64,000 nt of DNA from Cryptomeria japonica (GCF_030272615.1 NC_081406.1:475250900-475314899), one strand, 5' to 3'. Numbered from the stretch's first letter, positions 1 through 12,067 are shown. The notes: generated from the letters alone by a model not told the origin. Numbers and translations: made by a program.

Positions 1-2116
1 TGTCCCATAAACCCTTATGACCTCTTAGGACACCATATGACCCCTAATGACACCATGTTGGGTCACTTTGGGTCACATTTTGTCATTAGGGGTCATATTG
101 TGTCTTAAGGGGTCCTATGGTGTCCCAAGACACCATATGACCCCTATGGACACCATATGACCCCTAACGACACCATAGGACCCCTTAAGACACCAAATAA
201 TATCATTAGGGATCATATTGTGTCCTACGATACAATATGATAGAACCCCTTAGGACATTATTTGGTGTCTTAAGGGGTCCTATGGTGTCATTAGGGGTCA
301 TATGGTGTCCATAGGGGTCATATGGTGTCTTGGGACACCATACGACCCCTTAAGACACCATATGACCCCTAATGACACCATATTGGGTTGCTTTGGGTCA
401 TACTGTGTCATTAGGGGTCATATTGTGTCTTAAGGGGTCCTATGGTGTCCCAAAACACTATATGACTCCTATGGACACCATATGACCCCTAACGACACCA
501 TAGGACCCCTTACGACACCAAATAATATCGTTAGGGATCATATTGTGTCGTACAGGGTCGTAGGACACAATATGACCCCTAACGACATGATTTGGTGTCT
601 TAAGGGGTCATATGGTGTCGTCAGGGGTCATATGGTGTCCATAGGGGTCATATGGTGTCTTGGGACACCATAAGACCCCTTAAGACACTATATGACCCCT
701 AATGACACAGTATGACCCAAAGCGACCCAATATGGTGTCATTAGGGGTCATATGGTGTCCTAAGAGGTCATAAGGGTTCATGGGACACCATATGACCCCT
801 ATGGACACCATATGACCCCTAACGACACCATCAGACCCCTTAAGACACCAAATCATGTCATTAGGGGTCATATTATGTCCTAAGGGGTCCTATGGTGTCC
901 CAAGATACCATATGACCCCTATGGACACCATATGACCCCTAACGACACCATAGGACCCCTTAAGACACCAAATCATGTTGTTAGGGGTCATATTGTGTCT
1001 TCTGGGGTCCTAGGACACAATATGACCCCTAACGACACAATTTGGTGTCTTAAGGGGTCTTATGGTGTCACAAGACACCATATGATCGCTAACGACACCA
1101 TAGGACCCCTTAAGACACCAAATCATAACATTAGGGGTCATATTGTGTCTTACGGTGTCATAGGACATAATATGACCCCTAATGACATGATTTGGTGTCT
1201 TAAGGGGTCCGATGGTGTCGTTAGGGTTCATATGGTGTCCATTGGGGTCATATGGTGTCCCATGAACCCTTATGACCACTTAGGACACCATATGACCCCT
1301 AATGACACCATATTGGGTCGCTTTGGGTCATATTGTGTCCAAAGGGGTCATATTGTGTCTTAAGGGGTCCTATGGTGTCCCAAGACACCATATGACCCCT
1401 ATGGACACCATATGACCCCTAACGACACCATATGACCCCTTAAGACACAAAATCATGTCGTTAGGGGTCATATTGTATCCTACGACCCCGTACGACACAA
1501 TATGATCCCTAACGATATTATTTGGGGTCTTAAGGGGTCCTATGGTGTCGTTAGGGGTCATATAGTGTCTTGGGACACCATAGGACCCCTTAAGACACAA
1601 TATGACCCCTAACGACACAATATGACCCAAAGCAACCCAATATGGTGTCATTAGGGGTCATATGGTGTCTTAAGGGGTCCTATGGTGTCCCAAGACACCA
1701 TATGACCCCTATGGACACCATATGACCCCTAATGACACCATAGGACCCCTTAAGACACCAAATAATATCGTTAGGGATCATATTGTGTCGTACAGGGTCG
1801 TAGGACACAATATGACCCCTAACGACTTGATTTGGTGTCCTAAGGGGTCCTAAGGTGTCATTAGGGGTCATATGGTGTCCATAGGGGTCATATGGTGTCT
1901 TGGGACACCATAGGACCCCTTAAGACACAATATGACCCCTAACGACACAATATGACCCAAAGCGACCCAATATGGTGTCATTAGGGGTCATATGGTGTCC
2001 TAAGAGGTCATAAGGGTTCATGGGACACCATATGACCCCTATGGACACCATATGACTCCTAACGACACCATCGGACCCCTTAAGACACCAAATCATGTCG
2101 TTAGGGGTCATATTAT
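1..2116. repeat. satellite of ~20-bp units in alternating orientation
   Basis: The tract is built almost wholly from a unit like GACACCATATGACCCCTAAC and its reverse complement, with variants such as GACACCATAGGACCCCTTAA. Units on the two strands are interspersed, so the two strands translate to near-identical peptides and the array could form long hairpins. Longer blocks recur: the stretch beginning CAAGACACCATATGACCCC appears near 123, 903, 1380 and 1690, and blocks with TTGGGTCGCTTTGGGTCA appear near 392, 1314 and 1956. This gives an irregular higher-order pattern. No gene is supported here. The array is open to the left of the window. Confidence 0.93.
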
Positions 2117-2256
2117 GTCTCTCTCCTCTCTCTCTCTCCCTCTCTCTCTCCCTCTCCTCCTCTCTCTCTCTCTCTCTCCTCCTCTCTCTCTCTCTCTCTC
2201 TCTCTCCCTCTCTCCCTCTCCTCCTCTCTCTCTCTCCCTCTCTCTCTCTCCCTCTC

Positions 2257-2346
<90 letters not shown>

Positions 2347-2366
2347 TCCTCCTCCTCTCTCTCTCT
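2117..2366. repeat. (CT)n microsatellite
   Basis: About 250 bp of CT dinucleotides with scattered CCT interruptions. It starts directly from a satellite unit and ends in a short AT-rich stretch containing one more satellite fragment (ATATGACC), just before the transposon terminus. The tract probably expanded inside the satellite next to the insertion site. Confidence 0.97.
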
Positions 2367-2380
2367 AAAATATGACCAAT

Positions 2381-2516
2381 AAAATCCGATATCCGATTTA
2401 ATCAAATATCGGATTTCTGCCATGTGGCAGTTTAGTTCATAAATGGTGGCAACGGGAATTTTTTTGGGGGACCACATATTTTTGTACTGAAATCGTATAT
2501 CGGATATCCGATTTTG
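2381..2516. repeat. left terminal cluster of ATATCCGAT inverted repeats
   Basis: The cluster holds AAATCCGATA at 2382-2391, its reverse complement at 2407-2416, and a further ATCGGATATCCGAT palindrome near 2499-2512. Such repeated short palindromes at an end are typical of transposase-binding subterminal repeats. That role is inferred from position and symmetry. Confidence 0.7.
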
Positions 2517-2706
2517 GTACTAAAAAAAAAAAAAAAAAGGGTTTGTGGGCTATTCTGTTGATTCCAAGGGCCGACAGTCTAGGTCCTATGTTTCCCGTCG
2601 ATGATCACGGGGTTGCAGACAACTAGAGACAAATTAGTGCTTTTGGGAGATTCTTAAAGTGAAAACTTACATTGTTAATCACGAAGGAGCATATGTGTGG
2701 AGGTAA

Positions 2707-5700
2707 ATGGGGAGTAGTAGTCGTTGGAAGTTTAAACGCAAAAGAAAACTTTCAAATGACCAAGTTGAAGTGTATAGAGAAAGAGATAGAGAATGTCATA
2801 GGAGGAGAAGACAAGGTATGTTAAATATTGCTAATGTTACTTCAACTGAAGAGGAAATTGAAATTGAAAATGTGCCACAAGTTATTGAAATGAAAATGTA
2901 GATTTTGAAAGTGAAAATATTGAAAATTTTGAAAATGTTGAAAGTGATAATGAAAATGCTCAACACGTGGAAAATGTGCCACAAGTTATTGAAAATGAAA
3001 ATGTAGATTTTGAAAGTGAAAATATTGAAAATTTTGAAAATGTTGAAAGTGATAATGAAAATGCTCAACATGTGGAAAATTTTGACATAGGAGGTGAAAA
3101 TGTGGAAAACTTTAACATTGAAGGTGGAATTGCCTCACCAAGTGAACCATATGTAACACCTAATTACTTTAGAAATGAAGACCCTCTCATGGATGAAAGA
3201 CAAATTCCAAATCCAAGACCTTCAAGAACCCCAAAATGGTTATTTGAAATCGATGAGAACATTATTGCAAATCTTGAAGGCAAGAGGTCAACAAGAACCG
3301 TTCGGTTGTGGGCTACAAAACTTTTCAACCAAAATTTTAGCAATAAGACATTGACCAAGCAATGCCAACTCTTTGTTCAATTGCTAAAGATGATAAATAT
3401 GAGACCATTGCTAAACAAATTGAAGATTCGTATGAACAAGAAAACGGAGAGAAATTCTATTATTGCAAAAAATCTATTTGACACTCTCAATTCTATTGGA
3501 AAGAATACCAAAGAAAGAGATAAGAGAGCCGCTCGAAGAGTGATTACAACCTCCTTAGTAAGCCATCAATTGAGGAAGGCTCATCAAATGAGACAAACTT
3601 GTGTTGATTTTAACATAAATCGTAAAACTTTGGATAGAGCACTTGCACGAAGACAAAGACTTGACGATCCACTTCAACAAGATACATGGGCATTTGGTGG
3701 GAGGCTTCCACGTGTTGATAGAAAGTTTACTGACAATGTGAAGGAAGAGATTCAACAATTTTGGCACTCTAATTCTAGAGTGTCACCCAATGTAAAGGAC
3801 GTTTTGAAATTAAGAATAGGCAACCAAGACCGCACACCGCATCCCAAACATTTCTTGGAATCAAGCCAAACGATGTTGTACAAAACATTTTGTGAATTAC
3901 ATCCAACTTTGCAAATATCACAAAGGGCCTTTGAATCTTTGAAACCATTTTATTGTGTTCCTCTTAAGATTCGCAATACCTGTTGTTGCAAGTACCATGT
4001 GGAGTTTTCAATGTACCATGAACTTTTATGTCATATTCATTCTACAATGCATACTAATGAGATGTTGCAGGAGTGTGGTGCAATGTTATTTCCGAGATCA
4101 TCAAGAGACTTGCAAGATCTATTTTTATGCCCTAGAGATGATGGCTGCTATTTCTATAGAAATTATTGTTTGAATGAGAAGTGCTCAGAATGCGATGGGT
4201 TGTCAAAGTTTGTTTCATGTTTCCATGAGGGCAGCGAACACGAGTTTGGAAATAATTATGTTGAGAAAAAAAGATATGAGACAGTGAAATATACTATGCA
4301 GAGTGGAGGTGAAGGTTCTAGATGCGAATTAGTCTCAAGAGAAGTGAGTATTGCTGATTTTATTTTGGATTTTAAGGAAAATCTTTTCTACAAGTATGCA
4401 AGGCACACCCATAGGTCTCAGTGGTTGGATCAATAGTTCAAGATGTGTAAGAACTCTTTCCCGATTGGCACTATTGTATTGGTGGTTGATTTTGCAGAGA
4501 ACTATACATTGCAACCACAGAATGAGGTACACTCTCAGTACTACAATTCAGTCCAGATTGCTATTTTTGTTCACATTATATATAGACATGCTCGTGATAG
4601 TACAAAAGAGGATGGGAAGATAATCAGGGAGTATCATTTTTATATGAGCGATGATAGATCACACTTCTTTGATTATGTGCAACATTCCTTCAAGAATTTT
4701 TTTGAGTTCTTGCATGAGAAAGATATTGCAATTGACCGACATATAATATGGTCAGATAATTGTACGGGTCAATTCAAGAATGCGCGTATGTTTTATTGGT
4801 TGAGTAGAATGCATGTGGAGAGGCGTATACCTCATATTTGGTGTTTTTTTGAGGCGGGGCATGGGAAGGGAGAGCATGATGGAGCAGGTGCATGTTTGAA
4901 GAGAGCTCTAGTTAAGGAGCAATTGAGGATTTCAGGTGCAAATTTCTCTGATGCACGTTCTATTGTTGATTGGTGTAGTTCAGCATTGTCACATGGAGGT
5001 ACTCTTGATTCAGCAGTGAGCAGATTCTTTTGGTTGGTTGAGGAGGGAACAGTGGGAGATAGATTAGATTGTCAAACAATTAAATATTCTTCAAAGATGC
5101 ATTCATTTCTCAGCTCAGATGCAAGTACATGGACCATTTGGACACGAGTGTTGGCTTGTTTTTTTCAGAGTTATCTTCGGTGTGATTGGGATCAGTGCGA
5201 GTCAAGTGAGTGGGTTGATACATGCGTTCCCCACTATCTAACTCCTTTATCTCAAACAATATCCTTGTCAAACGATGACATGGAAAGTTCACTTGAGTAT
5301 GATCGTCTATCAGATCTTGTACAACCAGGACATGTTTTTGTAGTTGTTGCACCACAAGGGAATGAAGAGAGATCAGAATATTGGTTGGCACGATGTGTAC
5401 AGGGAAAACAAAAGCTAACACAACCAGTGACAGATGATGATGGGTTCACATATCCTACAGGTTCAATTGTTGTTGTGGAAACTTGGTTGCGAACATACAT
5501 GATTAGAAAGAATGGCATACCTGCATTTGAAGACTATGAGAGACACAAAACCATTATAATGTATTCACACCTTATTATAGCTACAAATGTCAAGTTGTTG
5601 AAGCATCAAGCAAAACCGAAGACCAAAGAGCTATGGGTAGTGACTACTGTTGATCATGAAGCAATACTGGATATTCTTAAACAAAGAGATGACCCTTTAG

Positions 5701-5714
5701 GCACACTTGAGTAG
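2707..5714 (+). pseudogene. DDE-type transposase of the DNA transposon, broken
   Basis: About 1000 codons, once one frame. The start at 2707 opens a Lys/Arg-rich N terminus and then an acidic stretch. A 1-bp loss near 2888 shifts the frame, which reopens at 2967, and a lone TAG at 4434-4436 divides the protein again. Next come a helix-turn-helix-like segment (near 3600-3660), a Cys/His-rich probable zinc-binding region (near 3975-4220), and a catalytic-looking core. The core has VVDFAENY (Asp codon 4488-4490), WSDNCTGQFKNA (Asp codon 4755-4757), and FFEAGHGKGEHDGAGACLKRA, whose acidic residues could supply the third ligand. The C terminus (near 5310-5640) is a Trp-containing globular region ending near a DDPLGTLE tail. 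From memory, DFAENY with GHGKGxxDGxG occurs in uncharacterised transposase-like proteins of plants and invertebrates. The assignment rests on that and on the flanking terminal repeats. Confidence 0.75.
2866..3074 (+). repeat. 105-bp in-gene tandem duplication
   Basis: Two adjacent copies (2866-2969 and 2970-3074) of a segment coding an acidic Glu/Asn-rich stretch with VPQVIE. Copy 1 is 104 bp because one A is missing in the GAAATGAAAATG context, and that missing base is the frameshift of the transposase gene. Copy 2 keeps the full 105 bp, equal to 35 codons. Confidence 0.92.
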
Positions 5715-7448
5715 TAGGTCTTTAATGGTGCCTTATTTTTTTATCATGCATTTCATTTCAAACAATGATCATTAAACCTTAATGTTCAAGTTTGTTACGT
5801 GTATATTAAGGATGTGTTCAAAATGCAGGTCTATTGATGAACGTTTTTTCTTGGCAACACGGTTTTTGCATGCACATAGCGAGTACACTCAATATAATTG
5901 GAAGGGGCATATTTTTGCAACACGACTTATTATCATGCATTTGATGAGCTTTACAATTTTTGTTATTAGAGAACACTATTTGATAATTTTTTATGATATA
6001 ATTATCACATAACCTTTATGCTCATGAAGGCATTTTTTGATGATATACAATAGTATCACATTACGATTTTTGCGTCAACATAGTGGGTTCTGTTGATATA
6101 ATTCGAAGGGACGTATTTTTATGGTATATGATCCCACCTTTTCATTTATTATCATGCATTTCAGTTGAAGTGATTATCATAAATCCGTTATGTTCATCCA
6201 TGCATTTTATGTGTAGACTAACAATTCTTAAAAATACAGGTTCATGCTAGATCATTCGTTGTTGACGAGACCCTCTCTTGGTGATGGTACATATTCCTTT
6301 GTGCATTAATAAGATTAAATTGTGGGTCTTGTTGCATTTATTATCATGAAGATGATTCAAATGCATGTGGCCAGGACACATCTGCAGTGGATCAAATTGT
6401 CATGACAGATGATCTATTGAATCAAACATTTCACATTGATAGTCAGGTAAATAGGTTAATGTTGGGCCTTCAACATCAACACCTACTAGTCAAAGTGGTC
6501 ATCGAACTTTCACTCAGGTAACCTTGTCTATTTTTATTCATTAATGGTTTATAAAATAAAGTCAATTCGATTTTGGCAATTGAATAACATTGTTTCATTT
6601 TCAAATGCTGACATCAGATGCACCTAATATTCTCTCCACAATGGAGTATGGTGTTCTCTAGCAGTAGCATCTTTGATGCTTTTGACAATAGTATGAGTCA
6701 AATTAATAAATTTCTAATTTGATGCTTCCCACAGGGCTTTGCAACTTCAGATTGTGAGTGTGCCCCTGTTACAAATGAATTGTACTTTAATCGACATAGA
6801 TGGTCTATGATGGATTTTTTGTAAGACTATATGGTTTTATTACATATATTGTACTTTAATCAACATATAACAATATCCAAGTGGTGGTTGGCATGAGCTT
6901 GAATATGGTAAGTTGTATGCATCTTGAAGTTGAATATGATATGTTGTATACATCTTGAAGTTGAACTTTGATTAGACTTTGTCAGCATTTGATGAATCAT
7001 AAATGTCATTTTATTATTAATCTTGTGAGTGTGAGGTGTAGGAATAAATATCAATTACTTTGAAAGTCATGGATGGTTGTCCTCATATGATAACCACCAG
7101 ATGGTTGTGCCTTATGAAGAAAAGTTGAACAAATAATAACTAATTGAGAACATCAATTCAAATCCATAATCTAGAGGATACTAAAAATAGATCTTTGTAT
7201 ATTTATTTTTTCTAATAATGAAATAGGTACAGCTGTATTGAGATAAAATGAAGCTTTTCTCTCATATGAAGATGTCACATTGGCAAATTGATCTTTATTA
7301 TAATACACAAGACATAAGTAAAATCAAAATGCTCTCAGGGTACAGTTTTGGACTTGAACCATATTGCATAAATCTCAAGGCTTCAACTTGATTATCATTA
7401 AAGGTTTTTGATTGTTTACAAAATATCCCTTCATGGATGTCACATGCA
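5715..7448 (+). other. transposon interior without a clear gene; exon-like blocks
   Basis: There is no long open frame. Several short blocks look like exons: an open block ending at a CAG/GTAAAT junction (about 6352-6446), and a 29-codon block at 6735-6824 that follows a CCCACAG acceptor and ends in TAA. They could be 3' exons or a third gene of the transposon, but I could not chain them in one phase. The rest is AT-rich and I see nothing else in it. Confidence 0.35.
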
Positions 7449-8946
7449 TAGGGTATGACCCTAAGCGTCGGATCGAGTTGGGGGGGGCAAAGCAAGAGCA
7501 TGCGTAGGGTAATTATGCCTAACTGGACATGTTAGAGCTGACAGTTCGTCATCGCGACGAGTTGAACGAGAAATCGACCAGGCGACAACATTCCATTGAG
7601 TGAGACTGACGATTTTTTCGCCAACTGAAAAATTGCTGCCCTAATAAAACTGTAGGACAACTTGAAATACTGAGATAGGCTTTTGTAGGGACCCCTCTCG
7701 TGGCCTTGTAGGTTCAAACGGATCACTTGCAAGTGCCACAAATTCTGAGTTAGGTCCCGTCAAAGTTTGACAATTTTGAGCACTTAGGGCGCTCAAGGGA
7801 CGACGCCAGTAGGGTATGACCCCGAGCGTCGGATCGAGTGGGGGGGGGCAAAGCAGGAGCATGCGTAGGGTAATTATGCCTAACTAGACATGTTTGAGCT
7901 GACGATTCGTCATTGCGACGAGCTGAACGAGAAATCGACCAGGCGACAACATTCCATTGAGTGAGACTGACGATTTTTTTGCCAACCGAAAAATTGCTGC
8001 CCTAATAAAACCGTAGGGAAACTTGAAATACCGAGATAGGCTTTTGTAGGGACCCCTCTTGTGGCCCTGTAGGTTCAAACGGATCATTCGTAGATGCCAC
8101 AGATTTTGAGTTAGGGCCCATCAAAGTTTGACAATTTTGAGCACTTAGGGCGCTCAAGGGACGACGTCTGTAGGGTATGACCCCGAGCGTTCGATCGAGT
8201 GGGGGGCCAAATAGGAGCATGCGTAGGGTAATTATGCCTAACTGGACATGTCAAATCTGATGGTTCGTCATCATGATGAGCTGAACGAGAAATCAACCAA
8301 GCGACAACATTCCATTGAGTGAGACTGACGATTTTTTCGCCAACCGAAAAATTGTTGCCCTAATAAAACCGTAGGGAAAATTGAAATACCGAGATAGAAT
8401 TTTGTAGGGACCCCTCTCGTGGCCACGTAGGTTCAAATGGATCATTCGCAGGTGCCACAAATTTCGAGTTAGGGCCCGTCAAAATTTGACAATTTTGAGC
8501 ACTTAGGGCGCTCAAGGGATGACGCCGGTAGGGTATGACCCCGAGCGTTCGATCGAGTGGGGGGGAAAAATAGGAGCATGCATAGGGTAATTATGCCTAA
8601 CTAGACATGTCAGAGCTGATGGTTCATCATCGCGATGAGCTGAACGAGAAATTGGCCACGCGACAACATTCCATTGAGTGAGACTGATGATTTTTTGCCA
8701 ACTGAAAAATTGCTGCCCTGATAAAACCGTAGGGAAACTTGAAAAACCGAGATAGGCTTTTGTAGGGACCCCTCTCGTGGCCCCGTAGGTTCAAATGGAT
8801 CATTCGCAGGTGCCACAGATTCTGAGTTATGGCCCGTCAAAGTTTGACAATTTTGAGCACTTAGGGCACTCAAGGGACGACGCCGGTAGGGTATGACCCC
8901 GAGCGTTCGATCGAGTGGGGGGGCAAAACAGGAGCATGCATAGGGT
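7449..8946. repeat. tandem array, ~360-bp unit, four copies plus a partial
   Basis: The landmark GGGTATGACC recurs at about 7451, 7812, 8173, 8531 and 8889, giving periods of 361, 361, 358 and 358 bp. Each unit runs through GACGATTTTTTCGCC, ACCCCTCTCGTGGCC, and GTCAAAGTTTGACAATTTTG, which is itself a partial inverted repeat, to CGCTCAAGGGACGACG. The copies differ by scattered substitutions and small indels. No convincing long frame is conserved. The array lies between the two transposon genes. Confidence 0.95.
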
Positions 8947-9165
8947 ATTGTTCATTAAATGAATTGTATTGTTTATGAATTGTATTGTTCATTGAATGAA
9001 TTTTATTGTATTGTTGATTAAATGAATTGTATTGTTCATTAAATAAATTGTATTGTATTGTTCATTAAATGAATTATATTGTTCATTAAATGAATTATAT
9101 TGTTCATTATAAAAACAACACTTACGATGAAATGAAATGAATTGTATTGTTCATTAAATAGCCAT
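8947..9165. repeat. AT-rich short tandem repeats
   Basis: Repeats of about 20 bp of the form ATTGTTCATTAAATGAATT start immediately where the last partial 360-bp unit stops. They are degenerate, and I see no coding signal. Confidence 0.85.
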
Positions 9166-9427
9166 TATTAACCATTATTAATTATTGGAATGAAGATTAA
9201 AGATTTCCATGATAACACCACACACAGATGAGCAACAATTTATATGATCGAATATCAACTTCTGTATATATAAAAATGTTGAATGATTACAAATGTATGC
9301 CCATACACAAATATGGCATAAACACCAACTGAAACAAAATGTATGTCTAAATACGTGAATGTATGTCCATATACAAAATATACATGCCAACTAGACATGT
9401 AAGCATCCCAAAACTATCTATAACATC

Positions 9428-11329
9428 CTAAGCTGCTGATGGATCATTAAAATCGATCCTCTTCGCCGCACTGCTCAGCTCTGAAGGATCCTGCACAAGA
9501 AAAACAAACCACGATTAATATTATATAATTCACATTCGAAAAGTTAACATAAAAATGAACTATTCATGTTTACCTCATCTCCATGTTTTCTCTTCGGCTT
9601 TGCAGGACTCTTAATGTATGTCTTCAGTAGAGGAGGTATGTTTTGAATATTTTCATAAACAACCTACATATGTTTAGAAACATGACATTGATACAAGTTA
9701 GCATATAATTGTCACTGATAATAAAAAATTATATCTACTAATCAAAAAATAAAATAAACACACATCTACTCGAGGCATCTCTTCTTCTTCTTCAGGTATA
9801 CTGGGTGTAGTCATCAAGGATGTGAAGCCAAGGATTCTCTGTATATATACACAACAAGTATATGAAACTATCAATCTATGTCTAGAAATGTATAATCACT
9901 ATAAGTTATTTAAACTATTCATTCAATCATATTTGCATTCAATTACCTTTCCCTTGTCTCCAATTGCACTACCAGATCCTAGATCACACTGCACCGCACT
10001 TGTGTTGCTTGTGCCCTACAAGAGTAAAATAAGATATACATGCAAGTTACTACATAATCTAATTAATACAAATATAAATGATGAGCATGTATGTACAATA
10101 GAATACAAACAACTAGGTGCAATAATATATGTACCGTCAAGCTATCAAGGCCAAATGAAATGGCCGACAAGGTGCCCTCCTGAATCTGTCTCAACTCATC
10201 CTCAGTCATCAACTGTTAAATAGACCATGTAAATAAAAATTAGTACTTAATATTATCTAATTTATAAATATTTAATTAAAATATAACATGAACTGTGAAA
10301 ACACAAATCTTACCAATACATCATCAATGTATGATGACGGTGCCTCCTCGCCTCTAGCATGTGAGGACTCCCCAAGGTATCCTCCAGTCTGTGTAATAAC
10401 CTCTGGTGCATCATGCATCTCATGCACCTCGTAATCTGCACTGTCCACAACAGGATCAACGGGCTGTCCAACTGGACCCAAGCATATGTGCCCACACATG
10501 ACACAACTATGTGGCATGCATATGTGTGGAGCCGAGGATGATGTGTCAACACCACCCGATGCACCGCTACCATCAAAAGTAGGCCGAGCTACTAACGTAG
10601 CCTGAGAAACCAAAAGGCTACTCAAAGAGTGAATAGTTGATATGGTCCATGAAGTCGCCTCACAAATGATATCAGGATGTTGAACTGTAGGTGGGGGATC
10701 AACAGGAGGAGGGGGGACATATGGGCCCTGGACTACTCTGACTGCCCTAGGTCTATTTTGGGGCATACCTAAACCTACACCCTGGAAAGGTTGGATGTCA
10801 AAGTAGTTCACATGTTTCTGTAAAACAAACTCAGCATACAATTTTTTTATGAAATAGAAGGGGATATCAAGATTGTTGTTGGGTGGTTTGTCGAAAACCA
10901 TCCACCAACGATCCCAAAAGTTTTTCACAATCCCATCATTTGTGCACCATTTGATAGAAAGTTTTGTTTTTTTGGGATCTACAGGCTAACCAGTACAGGG
11001 ATTGACAAACAATGAGGCGATTTCGGCTTTGGATATCTCAAGATCCTTGATATCCTTATACGACAAGCCATCTACATATTTTTCCTTCATAGAATCTCAC
11101 CACAAAAGGGCGGCATCGTGCTCCTCAGTCATGGTTTCCATGCTTTTTACAATCGACGTGAGAGGATCAAACAATGGGTTTAGACGAAGGATCCTACGAT
11201 ATACTTCTGCAATCCCCCTCAATTCATTCAAATTTTGTGCATCAAATCTTGAATTGAGGGGGGGTTTGGCAAATGAGGGTTTGGTTGTTGCAGTTGTGGT
11301 TGGTCAGTGTTTTCATTGTTATCTCCCAT
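9428..11329 (-). pseudogene. spliced accessory protein of the DNA transposon (six exons, decayed)
   Basis: On the minus strand, exon 1 runs from an ATG at 11327-11329 to 10314. Exon 2 is 10212-10135, exon 3 is 10015-9947, exon 4 is 9838-9764, exon 5 is 9663-9574, and exon 6 is 9490-9428, ending in TAG. All five introns (83-119 bp) are GT-AG and phase 0, and exons 2-6 are open with whole-codon lengths of 26, 23, 25, 30 and 21 (stop included). Exon 1 carries a Gln/Pro/Asn-rich N terminus, a charged helical region, NFWDRWWMVFDKPP, a Pro-rich stretch and a Cys/His patch. It is damaged by a frameshift near 11228 and in-frame stops at 11097-11099 and 10986-10988. Exon 5 has a basic KPKRK motif that could be a nuclear signal. 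I do not recognise the family. Position inside the element, convergent to the transposase, suggests a DNA-binding or assembly partner; that is inference. Confidence 0.65.
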
Positions 11330-11546
11330 TTTTAACCTAATTGAATGTAAACAATTAAATTTAGTTAACAAATTTAAACAATTAGGTATTTGATTTTTAA
11401 AAAACCTAGTTTTCATGCAAAAAAACCATATTTTCAATGAAAAATCAAATAAACATTCACAAAAAATACAAAAAATGAATGAAAATGATTCAAAACGACA
11501 AAATTCTTACCTCTAAATCAATTTTTTAGCAATTTTTTGTCAAAAA

Positions 11547-12067
11547 ACCGGATATCGGATGGAGCGGATATCGGATTTTGACAAATTCGCACGACCTGTG
11601 AGTTAAAAATGACTCACAGGACTGTCGCTGTCTAAATATAAAAGTCTCAGAAAATCAGATATCCGATAAAATCGGATATATCGGATATCTGATTTGAACA
11701 CTTAAATTATTTTTAAATAACATATATAAATATTATTATATTATATAATACGTATTGTATTATATTATACATATTATAATATAATATAATATAATATAAT
11801 ATTATATTATATTATATTATATATTATATTATATAATATTGTATTATATTATATTATATATAATATTATATTATGTTATATTATATTATAATATATAATA
11901 TAATACAATATTATATAATACATAATATAATTTAATATTATATTATATAATATAATATTATATTATATTATATTATATTATATATAATATAATACGTATT
12001 ATATAATACATAACATATAATATATTTTTAAAATTAAAATTACAAATAAAAATCGGATATCCGATTT
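11547..12067. repeat. right terminal cluster of ATATCCGAT inverted repeats, with AT tract
   Basis: Copies of GGATATCGGAT lie at 11549-11579. A second group lies near 11655-11695, and a perfect 18-bp palindrome AAATCGGATATCCGATTT at 12050-12067. Between them, about 11700-12046 is a long ATATTATATT-type low-complexity tract that may have expanded within the element end. Confidence 0.7.

Larger units (their letters stand above)
2382..12067 (+). mobile_element. DNA transposon with two convergent genes (approximate limits)
   Basis: Palindromic ATATCCGAT-rich clusters bracket a decayed transposase gene on + and a spliced second gene on -. Both genes read inward from the two ends. The 18 bp at 2382-2399 and the reverse complement of 12050-12067 differ at one base. 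A second pairing, perfect over 15 bp, joins 2381-2395 with 11565-11579. The right boundary therefore lies between about 11580 and 12067. I could not find a convincing target-site duplication, so the exact ends stay open. The interior also holds a 360-bp tandem array and AT-rich repeats. I do not place it in a named superfamily with confidence. The frameshift and stops in both genes make this copy non-autonomous today. Confidence 0.75.

Noticed and set aside
1-2116. Possible CRISPR-like array
   Set aside because: There are no unique spacers between constant repeats; units are contiguous, degenerate and in both orientations, in a plant genome.
482-2477. Open frames of 60-185 codons in the satellite and CT tract
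   Set aside because: They are translations of a 20-bp repeat and of CT dinucleotides (Ser/Leu or Arg/Glu runs), present on both strands; no gene.
7298-8873. Minus-strand frames of 60-90 codons in the 360-bp array
   Set aside because: They repeat with the unit, overlap in different frames and are broken differently in each copy.
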